Assembly: GCF_036014195.1 (NCBI RefSeq) | Contig: NZ_CP107918.1 | Location: 6,944,001 to 7,008,000 of the forward strand | From: Streptomyces sp. NBC_00442 | GTDB lineage: Bacteria > Actinomycetota > Actinomycetes > Streptomycetales > Streptomycetaceae | Reading direction: 5' to 3' | Length of the DNA: 64,000 nt | Shown here: one piece after another, positions 30,935-41,193 of the stretch | Layout: each line of letters starts with the position of its first letter | How positions within the stretch are numbered: position 1 is the first letter of the stretch | The notes under the pieces: model-generated | The model's input: only the letters and a program-made list of their open reading frames with translations | The model's database searches: none | Told to the model about the DNA's origin: nothing | Position numbers and translations under genes: made by a program

Positions 30935-32318
30935 GGTAGGTGGACACCTCGACGTTCTGGAGCACCGCGATGGCGTCCTCCACCAGGACGGCCGTGTTGA
31001 AGTAGGCGGTCATCAGGTACGAGCTGATGCCCTTCTGGTCGACGCCCATGTTCCGCATGGACAGGCCCGGTTCGATCTCGTCGGGGACCGCGGCCGGACG
31101 CAGCCCGACCACTCCCTGCTCCGCCTCGCCCAGGCGCATCAGCAGGATCTCCGTGGTGCCGACCGCTCCGCCGCCGGAGAACCGCATCTTGTCGGAGGGC
31201 AGCAGCGGCACCCCGCGCCAGGTGAGCAGCGGGCTGCCGAACCGGGTGTCGGTCACCGGCGGCACACCCCGGCGCGTGCACTCGCGGCCGAACGCGGCGA
31301 TCGCCCTCGGATGTGCGACGAAGTACCCCGGCTGCTTCCACACCCGGGCGAGCAGCTCGTCGAGGTCGTCGGGGGTCGGTGAGCCGGTGCGCGACTGTAC
31401 GCGCTGACCGGCGGACACGTTGTTCACGAGGCCGAATTCGGGGTGGTTGAGCAGGGCGGCCTCCTGCCGCTCCCGCAACGCCTGCGCCGTCAGGTTCGCC
31501 TGGGCCCGGGTCTGGTCGATGGGGCCGTTGTAGAGGTCCGCCACACGGGTGTGGACGCGCAACACCGTCTGGGCCAAGGTCATGTGGTACTCGCGCGGCG
31601 CATCCTCGTAGTCGACGTAGGTGCCGGGCAGGTCGACCTCGCCGACGTGGCCCGAACTCAGGTCGATGGGCGCTTCCGTGCCCGGCCGGACGCCGTCGCC
31701 GGCGACGAACGCGTCCATCGCATCCCTCAACCGCTCGTCCCGGGAGGTGAGTTGGGTGAGGGCGGCGCGGTCGGCGCACAGGGCGGTGCCGGGGGTGAGC
31801 GCCTTGACGCGGTAGGGCATCGGTTCGCCCCGGGTCCACGCGTCGAGGTCGAAGAACTGGCCGTCGCCGGCCACGTCGAGCAGTGCGTCCTCGCCGTACC
31901 GTCCGGTGACGCGCTTCTCGGCGCGGCCCTCCACAAGCACCCACAGCCGCTCTGCCGGGTCCCCTTCCTGGACCAGGACCTGGCCGGCGTCGAACGTCAA
32001 CGGTGCGAAGGCGGCGGCGAGTTCGTCGAGCGCGGCGTCCTCGGCGTCGCGTAAATAGGGCAGTTCGCGCAGGTCGCCCGCCACCACGCGCGGGGTGCCG
32101 TTGTCGTCGTACGTGCTGATCCGGTCGTCGCCCAGGATGAAGGAGCGACGGCGGTTGACGCGGTAGACGCCTGATTCGATATCCACCCAGGGCAGGGCGC
32201 GCAACAGATAGCGCGGGGTGACCCCGCGCATTTGCGGAACGGTCTTGGTGGCGGTGGCGAGTTGCCGTGCGGTGTCCGGGCTCAGGCTCATTCGCTGGTT
32301 GTTCACAGGAACGTTCAC
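30921..32318 (-). CDS. Family 2 encapsulin shell protein with cNMP-binding-like insertion (2B type)
   Basis: A 465-residue shell protein with an HK97-type fold in two parts. The N-terminal arm and first part (LSPDTARQLATATKTVPQMRGVTPRYLLRALPWVDIESGVYRVNRR) are followed by an inserted beta-roll domain at about residues 95-200 (FDAGQVLVQEGDPAERLWVLVEGRAEKRV ... GDGQFFDLDAWTRGEPMPYRVKAL) resembling cyclic-nucleotide-binding domains. The HK97 part resumes with EYHMTLAQTVLRVHTRVADLYN and ends GVDQKGISSYLMTAYFNTAVLVEDAIAVLQNVEV. Copies should assemble into a hollow protein compartment around the downstream desulfurase. GTG at 32318 is chosen for GAGGAGG five bases upstream. The inserted domain lacks the Glu and Arg that contact cyclic-nucleotide phosphate in CRP, so its ligand is uncertain. 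Confidence 0.93.
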   Translation of the reverse strand: MNVPVNNQRMSLSPDTARQLATATKTVPQMRGVTPRYLLRALPWVDIESGVYRVNRRRSFILGDDRISTYDDNGTPRVVAGDLRELPYLRDAEDAALDELAAAFAPLTFDAGQVLVQEGDPAERLWVLVEGRAEKRVTGRYGEDALLDVAGDGQFFDLDAWTRGEPMPYRVKALTPGTALCADRAALTQLTSRDERLRDAMDAFVAGDGVRPGTEAPIDLSSGHVGEVDLPGTYVDYEDAPREYHMTLAQTVLRVHTRVADLYNGPIDQTRAQANLTAQALRERQEAALLNHPEFGLVNNVSAGQRVQSRTGSPTPDDLDELLARVWKQPGYFVAHPRAIAAFGRECTRRGVPPVTDTRFGSPLLTWRGVPLLPSDKMRFSGGGAVGTTEILLMRLGEAEQGVVGLRPAAVPDEIEPGLSMRNMGVDQKGISSYLMTAYFNTAVLVEDAIAVLQNVEVSTYHDYS

Positions 32319-32480
32319 CGGTACCTCCTCGACGGGACGTGACGAGGACCGATCGTGTTCCTGGAATCCGGACACCACAAGAGGCATGTGCCAGGGGCAG
32401 TCCTGAAATAGCGGGATTGGCGGCGCGAAAAGCGGCTACACCGCAGGTGGCGTGGTCTCCGGCCGTCGCGGAAGCGACTC

Positions 32481-32552
32481 AATCCCAACTGGTTACATTC
32501 CCTAATAGATTCCTAAAGCCCGACTTATGGGAACATGTTTTCTGGTTGGGAT
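32481..32552. promoter_or_regulatory. Long imperfect inverted repeat upstream of encapsulin
   Basis: The left arm 32481-32502 (AATCCCAACTGGTTACAT...) and the complement of the right arm 32528-32552 (AATCCCAACCAGAAAACAT...) share AATCCCAAC and ACAT-TCCC with a roughly 25-base loop. It lies about 165-235 bases upstream of the encapsulin start in an AT-rich patch, unlike the GC-rich surroundings. It could be an operator, an mRNA leader structure or the terminator of the ROK gene. Confidence 0.5.
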
Positions 32553-32640
32553 TCCGGGGTGCGCGGCATGCGTTTCCCCGGCTCCAAAGGTTCTGAAGAA
32601 GAAAGGATCCTCCCGAGGGGATCTCCGGAGAAATGCCTTC

Positions 32641-32733
32641 GCGATGGATCCACGATAAAGATCCCAGATAAAGATCCCAGATAAAGATCCCCGATAAAGA
32701 TCTGCGAGGAAGATCCGCGAAAGAGATCCACGC
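32641..32733. repeat. AT-rich 13-bp tandem repeat array
   Basis: Two identical units AAAGATCCCAGAT (32657-32682) are followed by AAAGATCCCCGAT and AAAGATCTGCGAG, with more degenerate GATCC-containing units on both sides, roughly seven recognisable copies; decayed copies may continue to 32788. The 470-bp region between the ROK gene and the encapsulin gene holds this array and the inverted repeat, and no gene I can support. Composition is far lower in GC than its neighbours. Confidence 0.8.
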
Positions 32734-32787
32734 ATGAGGTCTCCGGGCAGGGCCTGCGGTAAAGGTCTGCGGGAAAGGCCTCGAAGG

Positions 32788-34101
32788 TCAGCGGGCGGTG
32801 CGCTCCGCCACGGACGTGCGCCAGCCCGCCCTTTCCGCGGGGGGCTCCTGTTCGGTGGTGGGCGCGCTGTGGCCGCCACGGGTGAAGAAGCCGGCCAGCG
32901 GCAGGGTGGCGGCGCCCACGGTGACGGCGTCCGGGCCGAGCCGGCCGAGCTCGATGGTGACGCGCTCGGCAGGATGGCGCAGCGCGTAGGCGGTCGCGTG
33001 GCGGCGCACCGACTCCAGGATGTGCGGTCCGAGTTGGAGCCCGGCCCAGCCGCCGATGAGGATGCGCTCCGGGTTGTAGAGGTTGATCAGATCGGAGAGA
33101 CCCGCGCCCAGGTACTCCGCGGTCTCCTCGACGACCGCACAGGCCGTCGCGTCGGCGGCGGCACCCTGTTCCGCCGGGAACGCGGCGGTGAGCAGCGCGG
33201 TGAGCGCCGTCTCCTCGGTCGCCCGGGGCGGCAGTTCGGCCCCGGCCTCACGCCAGCGTTGGATGACCGCCTCGGCGCCCGCGTACGCCTCCAGGCAGCC
33301 GAGCGCCCCGCAGCGGCAGCGCCGTCCGCGTACGTGCACGGTGGTGTGGCCCCATTCGGCGGCGCTGCTGTGCGCGCCCCCGTAGATCGCGCCGCCCGAC
33401 ACGATGCAGGCCCCGACGCCCGAGCCGAACAGGACGATCACCGCGTCGGTGGCCCCGCGGCCCCCGCCGAACCACATCTCCGCCTGGCCCAGCGTCTTGG
33501 CGCCGTTCTCGATGAAGTACCGCGTTGTGTCCGGAAGGTGGAGCGACTCGCGGAGCAGGGACTCCAGCGGCACCGCGTCCCAGCCGATGGTCTGACCGTG
33601 CACCACGGCCCCGTCGGGGGAGCTGCGGTCGACGATGCCGGGCACGCCGACCCCCACGCCGAGCAGCCGGGCGGGGTCGAGGCCGCTCTCGCGCAGGACC
33701 TCGGCCACGCCGTCGCGGATGTGGCCGACGATGTGGCCGACGTCGTAGCCGCCGACGTCCAACGACAGCTCCACGCGCGCCAGTTCGCGCAGCACGAGGT
33801 CGAACAGCTCCACCCTGACCCGGGTCTCGCCGACGTCCACGCCGATGAGGTGGCCGCTGTCCGGGGCGACCCGGAGCAGGGTGCGCGGCCTTCCGCCGTC
33901 GGAGTCGACCACCCCGGCGTCCTGGACGAGCCCGTCGGCCGCGAGTTCCGCGACGACATTGCTGATGGAGCCCGAACTCAGCCCGGTGGCGGGGCCGAGC
34001 GCCTGGCGGCTCATCGGGCCGTCGAAATACAGCCGTCGCAGTACCGCGCCGCGGTTGTCCCGACGCAGGTCGCGGACGGTCCTTCTGTTCGGTGTGGCCA
34101 T
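32788..34101 (-). CDS. ROK-family transcriptional regulator
   Basis: A 437-residue repressor of the NagC/XylR type: an N-terminal winged HTH (PMSRQALGPATGLSSGSISNVVAELAADGLV), then the sugar-kinase-like ROK domain (GVDVGETRVRVELFD, GVGVGVPGIVDRSS, VLFGSGVGACIVSGGAIYGGAHSSAAEWGH) and the zinc motif CRCGALGCLEAYAG. It should bind a sugar or sugar phosphate and control carbohydrate genes. No sugar transporter is adjacent; it is upstream of, and in the same orientation as, the encapsulin operon but 470 bases away. A palindrome before its start suggests autoregulation. Confidence 0.92.
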   Translation of the reverse strand: MATPNRRTVRDLRRDNRGAVLRRLYFDGPMSRQALGPATGLSSGSISNVVAELAADGLVQDAGVVDSDGGRPRTLLRVAPDSGHLIGVDVGETRVRVELFDLVLRELARVELSLDVGGYDVGHIVGHIRDGVAEVLRESGLDPARLLGVGVGVPGIVDRSSPDGAVVHGQTIGWDAVPLESLLRESLHLPDTTRYFIENGAKTLGQAEMWFGGGRGATDAVIVLFGSGVGACIVSGGAIYGGAHSSAAEWGHTTVHVRGRRCRCGALGCLEAYAGAEAVIQRWREAGAELPPRATEETALTALLTAAFPAEQGAAADATACAVVEETAEYLGAGLSDLINLYNPERILIGGWAGLQLGPHILESVRRHATAYALRHPAERVTIELGRLGPDAVTVGAATLPLAGFFTRGGHSAPTTEQEPPAERAGWRTSVAERTAR

Positions 34102-34163
34102 GTGGCTCCCTCCCTGCGTGCAACATACCGGTGCGCGAGCGTCCGACGGACAGCATGACGCGT

Positions 34164-34186
34164 CTTAACTCACGTACTAAATTAAG
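34164..34186. promoter_or_regulatory. Palindromic site upstream of the ROK gene
   Basis: CTTAA ... TTAAG arms around a 13-base centre (CTCACGTACTAAA), AT-rich in a GC-rich context, 63 bases ahead of the ROK start. A plausible operator for the ROK regulator or its promoter region; 14 of 23 positions are symmetric. Confidence 0.45.
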
Positions 34187-34231
34187 GCATGAATCCAGAG
34201 GGTGGGATGCCGGGCTCCCCGCGGGAGCCGG

Positions 34232-34699
34232 CTAGCCGGTCAGGTGCCGGACGAGGCGGTCGAGGAAGGCCTCCTGGCCCCGGACGAGCAGGGGGGCGGC
34301 CGCGTCGGGGGAGAGCCAGGCGAAGCGGTCCATCTCGGGGAACGCACGCACCGTGCCCGACCCGCGCGGCCACTCCATGGTGAAGGTGCCCGGCACCGCG
34401 TCGGCCGGATCGAGGTCGGCCTCGATCGCCCACACCGTCACGGTCTTGCCGCCGCGCTGCACGATGTCGCCCAGCGGCACCAGGAGGCCCTCGGGAGGCG
34501 GCAGCCCCAGCTCCTCCTCGAACTCGCGCCGCGCCGCGTCCTCGGACCGCTCCTGCGGGCCGTACTCTCCTTTCGGCACCGACCACGCGCCCGTCTCACG
34601 TCCCATGAAGAACGGGCCGCCCATGTGCCCGACCAACACCTCGATGCCGTCCTCCCGCGTGCGATACAGCAGGAGGCCCGCGCTGCGCCGTGCGCCCAT
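34232..34699 (-). CDS. NUDIX hydrolase
   Basis: A 155-residue protein with the NUDIX box GEYGPQERSEDAARREFEEELGL, which fits the Gx5Ex7REUxEExGU metal-binding pattern. It begins with SAGLLLYRTREDGIEVLVGHMGGPFF, the form seen in DR0274-like and predicted NTP pyrophosphohydrolases. It hydrolyses a nucleoside diphosphate linked to another group. ATG at 34699 is chosen because upstream Met codons at 34735 and 34720 add residues without family character. Confidence 0.92.
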   Translation of the reverse strand: MGARRSAGLLLYRTREDGIEVLVGHMGGPFFMGRETGAWSVPKGEYGPQERSEDAARREFEEELGLPPPEGLLVPLGDIVQRGGKTVTVWAIEADLDPADAVPGTFTMEWPRGSGTVRAFPEMDRFAWLSPDAAAPLLVRGQEAFLDRLVRHLTG

Positions 34700-34803
34700 G
34701 CCGCCAGTCTGCGGGTCCATGGGGCGCGGCGCCACGGGGCGGCACGGGCGAGGGGGTTTCAGTTGCTATGTATGGGTATTCGCACGCGAGGGAGGTGGTG
34801 CAC

Positions 34804-35298
34804 ATGGTGGATTCGGGGCGGAACGAGACGGCCGAGGAACGCGCCGATCGCAGGTGGGGCGATCTGCTCCAGGAGCTGAGGGTCGCGCAGACCGGCGTCC
34901 AGATCCTGTTCGGGTTCCTGCTCGCGGTCGTGTTCCAGCAGCGGTTCACCTCGCTGAGCTCCACCGACCGGGCCATCTACGTCGTGACGGTGGTCCTGGG
35001 CGCGGCGACGACCGGCGCGCTCATCGGTCCCGTCTCCTTCCACCGCATGCTGGCGGGGCAGCGACTCAAGCCGCAGACGGTGACCTGGGCCTCGCGGCTC
35101 ACCGTGGTCGGTCTGGTGCTGCTCCTGTGCACGGTGGCGAGTTCGCTGCTCCTGATCCTGCGCGTCGCCCTGCACAACGCCCTCGCCCCCTGGCTGGTGG
35201 CCGGGGTGGTCTGCTGGTTCGTCTGCTGTTGGTTCGTGCTGCCGGCCCTCGCGCACCGGCGTTACCGCGATCGTGACCGCGACCCGTCCGAGGGGTGA
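34804..35298 (+). CDS. Four-TM membrane protein, DUF6328 family
   Basis: A 164-residue integral membrane protein: an acidic/basic N-terminus (ETAEERADRRWGDLLQELRVAQTGVQILFGFLLAVVF), then three more hydrophobic segments and a basic tail (HRRYRDRDRDPSEG). This is the DUF6328 pattern widespread in actinomycetes, of unknown role. ATG at 34804 follows GGGAGGTGG at good spacing. Confidence 0.85.
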   Translation: MVDSGRNETAEERADRRWGDLLQELRVAQTGVQILFGFLLAVVFQQRFTSLSSTDRAIYVVTVVLGAATTGALIGPVSFHRMLAGQRLKPQTVTWASRLTVVGLVLLLCTVASSLLLILRVALHNALAPWLVAGVVCWFVCCWFVLPALAHRRYRDRDRDPSEG

Positions 35299-35316
35299 CG
35301 CCGGGCCCGGTCGGCG

Positions 35317-35388
35317 ACCGGGCCCGCACGGATCACCGGGCCCGCACGGATCACGGGTCACGCACGGATCACAGGTCACGCCGGCCCC
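35317..35388. repeat. 18-bp tandem repeat, about four units
   Basis: ACCGGGCCCGCACGGATC occurs twice in tandem (35317-35352), then two diverged units (ACGGGTCACGCACGGATC and ACAGGTCACGCCGG...). It lies in the convergent gap between the DUF6328 and VOC genes, where it can fold and may act as a terminator. Confidence 0.85.
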
Positions 35389-35414
35389 GATGCCGCGGCG
35401 ACCCCGGTGCGGGG

Positions 35415-35819
35415 CTAACCGCGGGACTCCTCCGCGCGCTTGGCGGAGACGGCGAGGGTGAAGGAGTGGCCGGCCGGGTCGGCGTAGACCCGTTCGTCGC
35501 GAGGCCCGTTGTTGTCCTTGGTGTCGACGGGCGTCCCGCCCAGGGTGATCACCTCGCGCTCGGCGGCGTCCATGTCGCCGTAGGCCACCACGATTCTCAG
35601 GTGCGCCTGCTGGGAGTCCTCGGGCCGCGGCCAGCTGGGCGGTGCGTACCCGTGGTCGCGGTGGATCGCCAGATGGACGCCGTTTCCGCCGATGACCTCG
35701 ACGAAGTCCGAGTCGCGGCCGATCTCGATCTCACCGCCGAGCAACTTGGCGTAGAACTCGGCCAGTTCGACCGGCTCGGCACAGTCAAGGACGAGGATGC
35801 TGGTCTTGGAAACACTCAT
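35415..35819 (-). CDS. VOC family protein
   Basis: A 134-residue glyoxalase-fold protein: VLDCAEPVELAEFYAKLLGGEIE in the first module, VHLAIHRDHGYAPPSWP, then HLRIVVAYGDMDAAEREVITLGG and RVYADPAGHSFTLAV in the second. The His and Glu positions needed for metal are not all obvious, so it may be a binding rather than a catalytic member. Start at 35819 (MSVSKTS) matches the family N-terminus. Confidence 0.87.
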   Translation of the reverse strand: MSVSKTSILVLDCAEPVELAEFYAKLLGGEIEIGRDSDFVEVIGGNGVHLAIHRDHGYAPPSWPRPEDSQQAHLRIVVAYGDMDAAEREVITLGGTPVDTKDNNGPRDERVYADPAGHSFTLAVSAKRAEESRG

Positions 35820-35907
35820 GCGGGGCGAGTTCCCCCTCCGGGCCCCGCCTAACGCCCGCTCGCTCCGGGGTCCGCCCGGCATCCGCTCCCGCGAGGCCGG
35901 CGTGCCG

Positions 35908-37857
35908 TCACCGGCCCACGCGGGAGGAGGGCCGGCGGCCGAGGAGTTCGGCGAGCCCGCGCCGGGTCGCGGCCAGCACGATCCGGTCCTCGGGCCGCAG
36001 GACGTAGTTCGGCGGGATGCGCCACACCAGGTCGCCGGGGCGGCGGGTGGCGCCGAGGTCGGGCACCCGGTCGGCGGGGGAGGAGGTGTCGAGCGCGAGT
36101 ACGCGCCACGCGCCCTCGCGGAACGCCTCCTCGACGGTGCGGCCCACCAGCTGGGGGTGGCCCGCCACGTCGACGGCCGCGAAGAGCAGTACCTTGCGCT
36201 CCACCGGGATGGCGCCCAGGATCTGACGGCCCATCATGGCCCCCGCGAACGCGGGCGCCGCCAGGTGCGAGACGCTGCGGCTGCGGGTCATGGCCTGGGG
36301 GTGGGCGGCCCGCAGGGTGCGGTAGACGGCGGTGGCGAAGTCGTCGTCGTACAGCCGCATCACCACCCGCAGATCGGGCTTGACCGAGCGGGCGTACAGC
36401 GCGGCCTCCAGGTTGGTGGTGTCCGAACTGGTCAGCGCGAGCAGGGCATGGGCGCGGTGGATGCGGGCCGACTCCAGGATGCCTTCCTGCGTGACGTCGC
36501 CGATGACCGTGGGCACCCGCAGCCGGCGGGCCAGCGCGATGCCGCGGGCCTGCGGGTCGGCCTCCACGCAGACGACGGGGATGTTCAGCTCGCGCAGCCG
36601 CACCAGGACCCGGGCGCCGATCTTGCCCATGCCGAGCAGCACCACGTGCCCCGAGAGGCCGCGTGGGGGGCGGGGCAGCGCGGAGGCGTTGCGGAACGTG
36701 CCGAGCCCTTCGAGGACGGCCGCGATCAGCACCGGCAGGAGCAGCAACCCGGTTAGTCCGGAAAGGAGTTGGAGGATCTGACGGCTCACCGGGGCGCCGA
36801 CGGCGGGATCGTCGATGGCGAAGATGTCGAGCAGGGTCAGATAGGCGGCGTGCAGCGGGTCGTCGCCCGTGGTGAGCCAGGTCGCGACGGCCAAGGCGAC
36901 CACGGATGCGACCACCCCCGCGAGCGACCAGCGGAGCCTGCGCGAGAAGAGCCGGCCGAGCGGTGCGCCGAGATCGGTGAGGCGGCCGGGCGACTGGGCG
37001 GGGCCCGTGTAGGTGACGGTCTCCAGGACGACCCGGCCGCGATGGCCCGCCCCGTCGAGTGATCGTTCGTCGGGCAGCAGCCGTGGCCCTTCCGAGCCAC
37101 TGCGGTCCGAACCCTCCGCCCCCGCCGGGTCGTTGGTGGTCGACGACAGCAGTGCCAGGGTGCACAGGCCCGGGTCGGCGACCTCGCCGCGCCGCGGCGG
37201 CGGCCGCTGCCCGGCCCGCAGCAGTACCCCGTCGGCGTGGACGACCTTGCTGGTGCCGGCGAGCGCGGTGGCGGCGAGGGCGGGCGCAGCGGTGTCCGCG
37301 TCGGACAGGACGGTCGTCGAGGACTCGGCGCCCGACGGCCCCGGACCGGGGGCCGTCAGGGCCGCCGCCTGGTCGAGCAACTCCTGGAGGTACTGGCCGA
37401 GTTTGCGGTTGTAGAGCCGGATGACCAGTCGCACGCGGGGGTTGAGGCGCCGGGCGGTGAGCGCGGCCCTGATGTTGGTCTCGTCGTCGCGGTGGACCAG
37501 CGCGAGCGCCGCGGCACGTTCGACCCCGGCCTCGACGAGGGCCGCGTCGGTCGGTTCCGATGCCTCCAGGAGCCGGGCGCCGTCCTGCCCGTCGGGTCCG
37601 GGCGCCGTGGTCCGCAGCATCGCCGACGACACCCGGCCGAACAGTGCCGAGGCCCTGGTGAGGCCGTTCGCCGGGATCCGCGCGGCGGCGGCCCCGGCCT
37701 CCGGGGGTACGACGAGGACGACGTGTTCCCCGTACACGTCGCGCAGTTCGCCGGCGAGCCGGTGGGCGAGGGCGTCGTCCCCGCTGACGATCATGTGGCC
37801 GACGGGCGGACCGGTCCACGGCTGGGGCGCGGGCGACTGGGGAGGCAGTGAAGGCAC
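35908..37857 (-). CDS. Double-RCK NAD-binding potassium channel-type protein
   Basis: A 649-residue protein. An N-terminal TrkA-N-like domain (HMIVSGDDALAHRLAGELRDVYGEHVVLVV ... ALVHRDDETNIRAALTARRLNPRVRLVIRLYN) is followed by a two-helix membrane segment (SLAGVVASVVALAVATWL, LLSGLTGLLLLPVLIAAVLEGLG) and a second RCK/TrkA-N domain (GHVVLLGMGKIGARVLVRLRELNIPVVCVE) ending in a TrkA-C-like part. The canonical TVGYG selectivity filter is not visible between the helices, so potassium conduction is uncertain, as in other CASTOR/Pollux-type relatives. A long Ser/Gly/Asp-rich linker is inserted in the first half. Confidence 0.83.
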   Translation of the reverse strand: MPSLPPQSPAPQPWTGPPVGHMIVSGDDALAHRLAGELRDVYGEHVVLVVPPEAGAAAARIPANGLTRASALFGRVSSAMLRTTAPGPDGQDGARLLEASEPTDAALVEAGVERAAALALVHRDDETNIRAALTARRLNPRVRLVIRLYNRKLGQYLQELLDQAAALTAPGPGPSGAESSTTVLSDADTAAPALAATALAGTSKVVHADGVLLRAGQRPPPRRGEVADPGLCTLALLSSTTNDPAGAEGSDRSGSEGPRLLPDERSLDGAGHRGRVVLETVTYTGPAQSPGRLTDLGAPLGRLFSRRLRWSLAGVVASVVALAVATWLTTGDDPLHAAYLTLLDIFAIDDPAVGAPVSRQILQLLSGLTGLLLLPVLIAAVLEGLGTFRNASALPRPPRGLSGHVVLLGMGKIGARVLVRLRELNIPVVCVEADPQARGIALARRLRVPTVIGDVTQEGILESARIHRAHALLALTSSDTTNLEAALYARSVKPDLRVVMRLYDDDFATAVYRTLRAAHPQAMTRSRSVSHLAAPAFAGAMMGRQILGAIPVERKVLLFAAVDVAGHPQLVGRTVEEAFREGAWRVLALDTSSPADRVPDLGATRRPGDLVWRIPPNYVLRPEDRIVLAATRRGLAELLGRRPSSRVGR

Positions 37858-37929
37858 GCAGAAGACCTTGCCTCATCGAGGGGCGTCGCGTCGACGTCCC
37901 GATGTCCCGGAGCGAGGACTGTCGCCCGG

Positions 37930-38364
37930 TCAACCGCCGCTCTCCGCATGGCTGTTGTAGCGCAGCAGATACTCGGCGAACCGGTCCAGGTCCTCCGGCG
38001 CCCAGTCGGCGAGCCGCTCGTGGAAGGCCTGACGGCGCAGCTCCGCCGCCTCCGCGAGCTTGGCGGTGCCCGCGGGGGTCAGCCGGAGCAACTGGATGCG
38101 CTGGTCGTCGGGGTCGCTGATCCGCTCGATGAAGCCGAGCCTCTCCAGGCCCGCGATCTGCCGGCTGATCGTCGACTTGTCGAGCATGTAGTAGGCCGCC
38201 AGGTCGGTGGCCCGGCAGCCCTGCTGGTCCTCCATGTGCGAGAGCAGGGTGAACGAGACGAGCGAGAGCTCCGGATGCATCCGGGCGGCGGCGGCGCGGG
38301 CACGCCGGGCGAACGCGGTCAGCTCACGCTGAATGGTGACGACCGACTGGTCTCGGCTGAGCAC
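37930..38364 (-). CDS. MarR-family transcriptional regulator
   Basis: A 144-residue winged-helix protein: SLVSFTLLSHMEDQQGCRATDLAAYYMLDKSTISRQIAGLERLGFIERISDPDDQRIQLLRLT is a complete MarR DNA-binding region. GTG start at 38364 follows GGAAAGGGGA. A perfect palindrome 30 bases upstream of the start is a strong candidate autoregulatory site, and the same sequence occurs upstream of the membrane-protein gene at 51125, its likely distant target. It lies head to tail with the K+ channel-type gene (72 bases). Confidence 0.92.
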   Translation of the reverse strand: MLSRDQSVVTIQRELTAFARRARAAAARMHPELSLVSFTLLSHMEDQQGCRATDLAAYYMLDKSTISRQIAGLERLGFIERISDPDDQRIQLLRLTPAGTAKLAEAAELRRQAFHERLADWAPEDLDRFAEYLLRYNSHAESGG

Positions 38365-38394
38365 GGCTGATCCCCTTTCCGGTCCAACGGATCA

Positions 38395-38409
38395 GTTGTA
38401 CAATACAAC
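38395..38409. promoter_or_regulatory. MarR operator candidate
   Basis: GTTGTA-CAA-TACAAC is a perfect 6-3-6 inverted repeat immediately upstream of the MarR gene, an expected place for repressor binding. The almost identical TTGTA-CAG-TACAA occurs at 51036. Confidence 0.75.
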
Positions 38410-38450
38410 GTCAGACGGGGTGGCGGGTCGCGCCGCGCCCGGCGACGGTC

Positions 38451-38996
38451 TCACTCGGGCGACGGGTCCTCGCCGAGGGTGTCGAGCGCCTCGGTGAGCC
38501 AGCCGATCCAGAACGTCTCCAGTTCGATGCCGCCGCGCAGCACCAGATGGCGCAGCCGGTCCTGCTCGCCGTCCCGCTCCGGCGGGAAGTCCTTCGTCTC
38601 GATCGCCAGATACGTCGCCAACTGGCCCCGGTGCAGCGCGAGATGACGCTCCAGTTCGGCCCGCAGACCGCGTCCGCCGATCACGGCCGCCGCGCGCACG
38701 CGCAGCAGCAGCGGGTCCCGCATCGGCTTGGGGTCCTGGCCGGCCGCCGCCCACTGGGCGAGCTCCGAGCGGCCCGCGGGCAGCACCTCGTACTCCTTCT
38801 TCTGCCCCCTGGCCGGCATGGCGGACGGCAGGGCGCGGATGAATCCGGAGTGCTCCAGCTTGCCCAGCTCGCGGTAGATCTGCTGATGCGTGGCCGACCA
38901 GAAGTAGCCGATCGACTTGTCGAAGCGGCGCGTCAGTTCAAGCCCCGACGAGGGCTTTTCGAGCAGTGCGGTCAGGATCGCGTGCGGGAGGGACAT
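38451..38996 (-). CDS. PadR-family transcriptional regulator
   Basis: A 181-residue PadR protein: MSLPHAILTALLEKPSSGLELTRRFDKSIGYFWSATHQQIYRELGKLEHSGFI is the typical winged helix, followed by the C-terminal coiled Vir-like dimerisation region. It lies 47 bases downstream of the dienoyl-CoA reductase gene, so the two are probably co-transcribed. The palindrome upstream of the reductase is its probable operator. Confidence 0.92.
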   Translation of the reverse strand: MSLPHAILTALLEKPSSGLELTRRFDKSIGYFWSATHQQIYRELGKLEHSGFIRALPSAMPARGQKKEYEVLPAGRSELAQWAAAGQDPKPMRDPLLLRVRAAAVIGGRGLRAELERHLALHRGQLATYLAIETKDFPPERDGEQDRLRHLVLRGGIELETFWIGWLTEALDTLGEDPSPE

Positions 38997-39043
38997 GACC
39001 GCATCCTAGGTTCGGCCATGCCCCGCCCGGTGCCCCCGGCCCG

Positions 39044-41119
<2,076 letters not shown>

Positions 41120-41139
41120 TTATGCAACAAGTTGCATAA
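41120..41139. promoter_or_regulatory. Palindromic operator upstream of fadH
   Basis: TTATGCAAC-AA-GTTGCATAA has perfect 9-base arms, 55 bases before the fadH start. ATGCAAC/GTTGCAT arms fit PadR-type operators; the PadR gene lies at the end of the same operon. Confidence 0.7.
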
Positions 41140-41193
41140 CACTGAGGCGCCGCTCACACCCTGATGCTCACGCCCTGACGCGCGCTCCGATGC

